Shown here piece after piece: positions 5,798 to 9,694 of a stretch of 9,694 nt of DNA (its first letter is position 1; every line of letters starts with the position of its first letter). Below the pieces are notes generated by a model. It worked only from the letters and a program-made list of their open reading frames with translations. It ran no database searches and had not been told where the DNA came from. The translations under genes and the position numbers were made by a program. The stretch is taken from the NCBI GenBank assembly GCA_038199755.1, contig JBBPYR010000300.1, positions 1-9,694 of the forward strand, written 5' to 3'. The stretch comes from JBBPYR01 sp038199755. Its GTDB lineage: Bacteria; Chloroflexota; Ktedonobacteria; Ktedonobacterales; Ktedonobacteraceae.

Positions 5798-6285
5798 GGG
5801 CATTGATAGTAAGCCATCTGGGTTGGTGCTTCCTCCACTCCCACCGTAATCGTATATAAGCGAGTGGTATCAAACGCTTTGAGCAATAAGCACAATTCAT
5901 TACAGATATATTCTGCCAAGCGTTCCGCCGATGAGTTATCGATGGGTAGTTCGATGACATCGCTACGGGGAAACACGTAGCGTTTCTCGCCAAAACGCAC
6001 CTCCCAAGCATCCTCTGCGGCAATCAGCTCCAGGTGCGGATTGTTCATGGGCAGCAAAAAGCGATGGTTGAGCCGTTGACAAATTTCGCGTGTCAGACGC
6101 TTTAAGACGGTGAAGTCAAATACGAGCTTATCCTGGCCCAGTTCGCCCTCGATCTCCACCAGCACACCATAGTTATGGCCGTGCAAACGTTCACACTTGC
6201 CGCCATAGGTAATAAAGTGGGCAGAGCTAAACTTGAGATTGCCCCCCGATACCCTTACCTTACGCACTGTCTGTCTATATGTCAT
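5785..6285 (-). CDS. queD: 6-pyruvoyltetrahydropterin synthase / 6-carboxytetrahydropterin synthase (QueD) family protein
   Basis: The 166-residue product carries the T-fold signature of the PTPS/QueD family, enzymes that act on dihydroneopterin triphosphate. Zinc ligands are His23 in FSSAHF and His35 and His37 in LHGHNY. The catalytic Cys31 lies in GKCERLHGH, as in QueD and PTPS proper. Later landmarks are VFDFTVLK, LNHRFLL, DNSSAERLAEYI and VEEAP, the last near the pterin-anchoring Glu. The motif LDH is LNH here (Asn73-His74). The ATG at 6285 is preferred because AGGAG sits 6 bases before it; an upstream in-frame TTG has no ribosome site. It is about 45 residues longer than E. coli QueD, mainly from a central insert. 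No other queuosine, folate or biopterin genes are in the window, so the exact product is open. Confidence 0.85.
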   Translation of the reverse strand: MTYRQTVRKVRVSGGNLKFSSAHFITYGGKCERLHGHNYGVLVEIEGELGQDKLVFDFTVLKRLTREICQRLNHRFLLPMNNPHLELIAAEDAWEVRFGEKRYVFPRSDVIELPIDNSSAERLAEYICNELCLLLKAFDTTRLYTITVGVEEAPTQMAYYQCPIEH

Positions 6286-6323
6286 CTCACACTCCTCTAT
6301 TATCAAAATATGCTTCTTAACTT

Positions 6324-6367
6324 CTTATGTATGAGTTCAGCATATCATGCACACATAAGGGGCGCAA
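6324..6367 (-). promoter_or_regulatory. Weak promoter and inverted repeat upstream of the queD-like gene
   Basis: On the - strand TTGCGC (6362-6367) and TATGCT (6339-6344) are 17 bases apart, a weak sigma-70 match. The same stretch has a 7-bp inverted repeat, CTTATGT (6324-6330) and ACATAAG (6353-6359), enclosing GCAT/ATGC at 6340-6350. These could be the promoter and an operator of the queD-like gene, but each element is short. Confidence 0.3.
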
Positions 6368-6401
6368 GATAGATGTAGAAGAGAGACAAGCGCAAAAAGA
6401 C

Positions 6402-6430
6402 TTGACAAGTTGCAAATAAGTATCTATCAT
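6402..6430 (+). promoter_or_regulatory. Sigma-70 type promoter of the RHH-domain gene
   Basis: A perfect -35 hexamer TTGACA (6402-6407) and TATCAT (6425-6430, one mismatch to TATAAT) are separated by the ideal 17 bases. The predicted transcription start, near 6437, falls inside the 16-bp palindrome. This is the clearest promoter in the window. Confidence 0.75.
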
Positions 6431-6459
6431 GTTGCTATATAGCAACTTTTTAGCAACAT
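6429..6459 (+). promoter_or_regulatory. Palindromic operator cluster at the transcription start of the RHH-domain gene
   Basis: GTTGCTATATAGCAAC (6431-6446) is a perfect 16-bp palindrome. A further half-site TAGCAAC follows at 6451-6457, so ATGTTGCTA (6429-6437) also forms a 9-bp inverted repeat with TAGCAACAT (6451-6459). A partial half-site GTTGC is at 6409-6413, inside the promoter spacer. Repeated half-sites over the spacer, -10 and +1 are typical of repressor binding, and the gene downstream encodes a likely DNA-binding domain, so autoregulation is inferred. RNA hairpins in the 5' leader are an alternative reading. Confidence 0.6.
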
Positions 6460-6472
6460 TGAGGAGAAGAAG

Positions 6473-7237
6473 ATGACACCGCAGAACAGAATCTACATTA
6501 CACTGAGTCCGCGTATGCGTAAAGCGTTAGAATTATGTGCATCCTTGGATGGAAGTACTCCCGCCTCCTATGCCGCTTTGCTTATGACATCTGCACTAGC
6601 CGACGAGATTGAGAAGCATCCAGCATTGCATGAGCGATGGATAGACTTAGAGCGAGAGGCATTGCTCAGTGGCTCCTGGGATACACTCCTAGCCTCTAGC
6701 TTTCCTAATGATGATACGGTAACACCTTCCACACAGAAAATATTGAAGGGCTGGCATCTTGCTGGCAGCCATCCCAAAGACTATGAATACGGAGTTGATG
6801 AGGATGAGCGGTATCAAGAAAAGCCAAGTGGTTACTTGCACTCGAAGGTGACTGAGGCAGAAGGCTTTGGAACCATTATGCAAATGTTCAGAGCGGAAAA
6901 ATACCGTGGAAAAAGGCTTCGCTTCTCCGCTGTAGTCAAGTCAGAAGATGTGGTGGGTTGGGCTGGACTGTGGATGCGCGTTGATGGCACGAAAGATCGG
7001 AGCCTCAGTTTTGATAATATGCAAGGCCGACCAATACAAGGAACGATTGACTGGCGGCCTTACGAGATAGTACTTGATGTTCCGCAGGAAAGCAGTAATA
7101 TTGCTTTCGGTATGCTTCTTGATGGTCTGGGGCAAGTGTGGCTCAACGACATTCAAATCGTAGAGGTTGGCAATGAGATAGCTGTTACCTCGACGGAGTA
7201 TCTCGACAAGCCAATAAATCTAGACTTTGGGAGTTAG
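6473..7237 (+). CDS. Putative one-component regulator: N-terminal ribbon-helix-helix-like domain plus C-terminal beta-sandwich (galactose-binding-like) domain
   Basis: The 254-residue product has two parts. Residues 5-48 look like a CopG/Arc ribbon-helix-helix: a short strand RIYITLS, then helix PRMRKALELCASLDG, then helix PASYAALLMTSALADEI. An acidic linker follows to about residue 90. Residues 92-232 are beta-rich and Trp/Gly-rich, with GWHLAGSHPKDYE, GFGTIMQMFRAEKYRGKRLR, WAGLWMRVDG, FDNMQGRPI, DWRPYEIVLDVP and GQVWLNDI. I recall this domain attached to regulators in other bacteria; its carbohydrate-binding-like fold is inferred. There is no signal peptide or membrane segment, so it acts in the cytoplasm. 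GAGGAG lies 6 bases before the ATG, downstream of a strong promoter with a palindrome at +1. The gene looks AT-richer than the trp genes. The function as a ligand-sensing repressor is a hypothesis. Confidence 0.65.
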   Translation: MTPQNRIYITLSPRMRKALELCASLDGSTPASYAALLMTSALADEIEKHPALHERWIDLEREALLSGSWDTLLASSFPNDDTVTPSTQKILKGWHLAGSHPKDYEYGVDEDERYQEKPSGYLHSKVTEAEGFGTIMQMFRAEKYRGKRLRFSAVVKSEDVVGWAGLWMRVDGTKDRSLSFDNMQGRPIQGTIDWRPYEIVLDVPQESSNIAFGMLLDGLGQVWLNDIQIVEVGNEIAVTSTEYLDKPINLDFGS

Positions 7238-7270
7238 CTAGACGAAAACGCCTCTACCAAGCTCATATGC

Positions 7271-7276
7271 TATACT
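7271..7276 (+). promoter_or_regulatory. Possible -10 box before the class II aldolase-family gene
   Basis: TATACT stands 45 bases before the ATG at 7322, in an 84-base gap, but no recognisable -35 hexamer is seen 16-18 bases upstream. Transcription from the preceding gene is an equal possibility. Confidence 0.25.
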
Positions 7277-7321
7277 GTGGATGTCTTTCCGGTATATTAG
7301 CGGTGAAAGGAACACACGGCA

Positions 7322-7996
7322 ATGACGCAGATGAGTTATCAGGAGTTGCGTAAGCAACTTGTGCAGGCGGCGCGACGCCTCGCTCATGCGGGCGTTCTAT
7401 CGCATAGTGGACATGGCAACCTGAGCGTGCGCCTACCCGAAACGGGGCACATGCTGCTCACCTCGGTTGGCCACATCACCGAACTCACGCCAGAGCAACT
7501 GGTCGTCGTCACCTTTGATGGCGACGTGGTAGAGGGCAGCCTTGATCCCGTTGCACGCGAGATCGTTGGGATGCATGCCTGCGTCTACCGTGAGCGCAGC
7601 AATGTTCACTCCGTCATCCACACGCATTCGCCTCGCGTCACCAGCTTTGCCCTGGCGCATCAGCCTCTGCCTTGCGTCTACGAGGCATTTTTGCGCTTCG
7701 GCATAACTGAGGATATTCCTGTCGCGGCCTGGGCACCACGCGGTTCACAAGAGGCGGTCACATACATTGTAGAGCAACTACGCCAACATCCGAGCGTTTC
7801 GGCAGTGTTACTAGCGAATCACGGTCTGCTGGCATTCAGTAGCGAGCCCCTCGCCACAGCACAACTCATCATCATTATGGAGGAGTCGGCCCAACTCACG
7901 CTCGATGCTCGCACACTCGGCGGTGAGAAGCCTTTCCCTGCGAATGCGCTCGCACAAGAACGCGCCCACATGCAGCACTTCGGCTCGACTAGCTAG
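7322..7996 (+). CDS. Class II aldolase/adducin family protein
   Basis: The 224-residue product has the fold of L-fuculose-1-phosphate aldolase, L-ribulose-5-phosphate 4-epimerase and methylthioribulose-1-phosphate dehydratase, zinc enzymes on sugar phosphates. The zinc site is intact: His100 and His102 in IHTHS and His167 in LANHGLL. Glu80 in AREIVGMH matches the catalytic Glu73 of fuculose-phosphate aldolase. SGHGNLSVR at 29-37 and LLTSVGH are the N-terminal substrate loop. The two serines before the catalytic Glu that bind phosphate in FucA are Ala78-Arg79 here, so the substrate may differ, possibly not a classic sugar phosphate. AAGG is 11 bases before ATG 7322; ATG 7331 is an in-frame alternative. 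No partner kinase, isomerase or methionine-salvage gene is adjacent. The stop is 5 bases before the long hairpin. Confidence 0.88.
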   Translation: MTQMSYQELRKQLVQAARRLAHAGVLSHSGHGNLSVRLPETGHMLLTSVGHITELTPEQLVVVTFDGDVVEGSLDPVAREIVGMHACVYRERSNVHSVIHTHSPRVTSFALAHQPLPCVYEAFLRFGITEDIPVAAWAPRGSQEAVTYIVEQLRQHPSVSAVLLANHGLLAFSSEPLATAQLIIIMEESAQLTLDARTLGGEKPFPANALAQERAHMQHFGSTS

Positions 7997-8001
7997 AAAA
8001 A

Positions 8002-8069
8002 TCAGGTAGTAATCAGCATCAAAACGAGTGTCGCACGTGACACTCGTTTTGATGCTGATTACTACCTGA
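8002..8069. terminator. 31-bp perfect inverted repeat between convergent genes, probable bidirectional terminator
   Basis: Positions 8002-8032 are the exact reverse complement of 8039-8069, with a 6-base loop GCACGT. The inner core ACGAGTGTC/GACACTCGT is flanked by AAAA on the left and TTTT on the right, so either strand yields a stem followed by U residues. It fills nearly the whole gap: 5 bases after the aldolase-family stop and 1 base after the esterase stop on the other strand. As in the hairpin at 5489-5567, CACGTG lies at the centre. Confidence 0.88.
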
Positions 8070-8070
8070 G

Positions 8071-9141
8071 CTACGAGATGCTGTTCAGCGGATGGCTCAG
8101 AAAAAAGCTATACAGAGCTTGTGAGATATTTGGCCCTTGCGGGTCGGCGAAGGTTCCGTTGAGGCTTCCTCCGGTCCAGGCATGGCCCGCGCCATCGATC
8201 AACCAGTATTCCTGCACTTCCTGGCCGTTGTTGTCATTCCAACTTTTCAGTGTATAGGAATGGCTTTGCGGCGGATTTTCAGTGGTGCTGTGCGACGGAT
8301 TCGCGAAGCTGGCAGCATAATTATTGTGCGATGCTAGCGCGTCGGTCTGCATCCATTGCTGCACCACCAAGTCGCCATTGATGGGCGTGACAATGGTATC
8401 GGCAGTACCCTGAAAAACAATGTTTGGCACGACACGGGCGTAACTCCCCATAGCTTGATATGCTAGGGTACCTTGTTGTTGTGGGTCAAGCCCATTGCTA
8501 CCGCTTGCTCCCCCTGGATACTCACTTCCGGCGACCGTGCCAATGGCGGCAAAGAGGTCAGGGTAAGTTGCACCGAGGATGACCGACATCACGGCACCAG
8601 CTGAGATGCCCGCGACATAGATGCGACTGCTATCAATAGTCCACTGCGTCGTGTCCTGCGCAACTGTCTGCACGATACCAGCGATAATGGCTGGCTCCCC
8701 ACTATCCCGCGTCTGATTCGCGGGCAGAAACCAGTTCCAACAGGTCGTGCCATTGTTCAGTGCTGGTTGTTGCGGATACACTACCAGAAACTGATGAGCG
8801 TCCGCCAGTTGATCCATCTGTGTACCCGCGGCGAAGTCTGCCGCGGTTTGCATGCAGCCGTGAAGCATGACGATCAACGGTATCGGTGTGCCGGGGACAT
8901 AGTTGGCTGGCGTGTAAACAAAGTAGGGGCGACTACCTGCCGCGCCATCATAGGTATAGCTTTGCCATGTCCCACCCTTGGCATAAGCAAGATGAGGGAC
9001 CAGCGCGAGCAGGACGAGCGCGAAGAGAGGAATGCCGCAGGCCAGAACGCGCCATAACCATCTGTTTTTGTTTCGTATGAAAAGTGTATGCGCAGACCCA
9101 GGAAAGGGCCAGTGCTTAGACGCTGTAAATAACCGTATCAT
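8071..9141 (-). CDS. Secreted PHB-depolymerase family esterase (LpqC/feruloyl-esterase-like)
   Basis: The 356-residue product is an alpha/beta-hydrolase of the PHB depolymerase/CE1 esterase family. Residues 31-54 are a hydrophobic segment ending AYA before Lys55, a good Sec signal peptide preceded by an unusually long basic N-region of about 30 residues. The mature part starts with YDGAAGSRPYFVYTP and has the oxyanion loop VMLHGCMQTAADFA at 91-104. The catalytic triad fits Ser180 in GISAGA, Asp248 in GTADTIVT and His320 in GAGHAWTGG. The TTCWNWF segment at 132-138 is typical of this family. It should hydrolyse ester bonds of extracellular polyesters or acylated polysaccharides; the substrate cannot be read from sequence. 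No substrate-binding domain follows the catalytic one. AAAGGTG lies about 5 bases before the ATG. It is divergent from the SCP2-domain gene and convergent with the aldolase-family gene. Confidence 0.92.
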   Translation of the reverse strand: MIRLFTASKHWPFPGSAHTLFIRNKNRWLWRVLACGIPLFALVLLALVPHLAYAKGGTWQSYTYDGAAGSRPYFVYTPANYVPGTPIPLIVMLHGCMQTAADFAAGTQMDQLADAHQFLVVYPQQPALNNGTTCWNWFLPANQTRDSGEPAIIAGIVQTVAQDTTQWTIDSSRIYVAGISAGAVMSVILGATYPDLFAAIGTVAGSEYPGGASGSNGLDPQQQGTLAYQAMGSYARVVPNIVFQGTADTIVTPINGDLVVQQWMQTDALASHNNYAASFANPSHSTTENPPQSHSYTLKSWNDNNGQEVQEYWLIDGAGHAWTGGSLNGTFADPQGPNISQALYSFFLSHPLNSIS

Positions 9142-9330
9142 GATTCACCTTTGTTGCAAGATAGAGAAGAGTAAAAATATCTCCTTTCTAATAGAACCTG
9201 TGAAACAAGGAAAAACGGAGAAAAGATGCTGCTAATAGTTGCTGTGCTTTCCATAAACGCTGTGTGCTATACTAAGAATAAGGCTAGCAGGGGCCTTTCC
9301 TGCACTACTTAAGAAGGAGAAGAAAAAACA
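9142..9330 (+). promoter_or_regulatory. Divergent intergenic region with -10 box and 5' leader hairpin of the SCP2-domain gene
   Basis: TATACT at 9268-9273 is a good -10 hexamer for the + strand gene, although no strong -35 is visible. Downstream in the leader, GCAGG (9287-9291) pairs with CCTGC (9299-9303) around a 7-base loop. GGAG at 9316-9319 is the Shine-Dalgarno, 11 bases before the ATG. For the esterase on the other strand only the ribosome site is evident; no promoter was recognised. Confidence 0.4.
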
Positions 9331-9654
9331 ATGACCGTTGCTGAAACCTTCGAGACGATGAAAACCATCTTCAATCCTGATGCTGCAAAGGGATTTAACA
9401 AAACCATACAATGGAACATCAGCGGCGATGAGGCTGGTAAATGGGCCTTGAAAATCGCCGATCAGACATGCGAACTCATCGAAGGTGGAGTTGAAAAACC
9501 CGATTTGACCATGATGATGCTCGACAAGGACTGGATCGCCATTGCCGAGGGCAGGCTGGATGCCATGAACGCCTTTATGACTGGTAAGGTCAAGACCGCT
9601 GGCGACATGATGTTGGCCATGCGTATCCAACAACTCTTTCCCACAGGTCGCTAA
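9331..9654 (+). CDS. SCP2 sterol-carrier-domain protein
   Basis: The 107-residue product is a single SCP2 domain, a small fold with a hydrophobic tunnel that binds lipids such as fatty acyl chains or sterols. Typical features are the early IQWNISG strand, WALKIADQTCELIEG, KPDLTMMMLDKDWIAIAEGRLDAMNAFMTGKVKTAGDMML spread over 57-95, and the closing hydrophobic helix with QQLFP. Length equals that of stand-alone bacterial members. There is no signal peptide, so it is cytoplasmic. The gene has its own -10 box and is divergent from the esterase. Its ligand and partners are unknown, and only 40 bases follow its stop in the window. Confidence 0.88.
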   Translation: MTVAETFETMKTIFNPDAAKGFNKTIQWNISGDEAGKWALKIADQTCELIEGGVEKPDLTMMMLDKDWIAIAEGRLDAMNAFMTGKVKTAGDMMLAMRIQQLFPTGR

Positions 9655-9694
9655 ATAGCCATCTCATTGGTATAGAAACGGTGGCATGAAGCTC

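Noticed and set aside
9232..9633. 133-codon - strand frame over the SCP2-domain gene
   Set aside because: It is antisense to a clear SCP2 domain and has no ribosome site or recognisable motifs.

Overview
The window is bacterial chromosome of moderate GC, densely packed with genes. No mobile element, CRISPR array, rRNA or tRNA gene was recognised. The gene mix suggests a Chloroflexota-like bacterium, possibly of the Ktedonobacteria: a trpC-trpF fusion, a Bacillus-type AroH chorismate mutase beside a Thermotoga/Bacillus-type DAHP synthase, and many poorly characterised regulators. This taxonomic call is inference from gene content only.

Positions 1-5484 hold the distal part of an aromatic amino acid cluster, all on the + strand. 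It begins inside a bifunctional trpC-trpF gene cut by the window edge. Then come trpB, a free-standing B3/B4 (PheT-like editing domain) gene, trpA, aroH and aroF. TrpF, TrpB and TrpA catalyse the last steps to tryptophan, while AroF and AroH feed the shikimate pathway and the chorismate-to-prephenate branch. The B3/B4 gene sits between the two tryptophan synthase subunit genes and is the odd member. The two longest gaps in this block, upstream of aroH and upstream of aroF, are rich in nested hairpins and look like candidate regulatory leaders.

Positions 5485-6472 hold a 37-bp perfect hairpin just after aroF, a possible 40-residue ORF or gene remnant on the - strand, a QueD/PTPS-family gene on the - strand, and a divergent promoter region. 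Positions 6473-7237 encode an N-terminal ribbon-helix-helix-like domain joined to a C-terminal beta-rich domain. Its promoter is a good sigma-70 match with a perfect 16-bp palindrome at the predicted transcription start, which suggests a self-controlled one-component regulator.

Positions 7322-9694 hold a class II aldolase/adducin-family gene (+), a second very long perfect hairpin (31 bp) at the convergent junction, a secreted PHB-depolymerase-type esterase (-), and a small SCP2 sterol-carrier-domain gene (+). The two long hairpins lie exactly at the two places where genes or ORFs converge. Each has symmetric A/T tracts flanking a GC-richer core, so both probably work as bidirectional terminators.

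The most interesting items are the RHH/beta-sandwich regulator with its operator, the B3/B4 protein inside the trp operon, a DAHP synthase with Gln where a metal-binding His is expected, the aroH leader fold, and the paired long hairpins.
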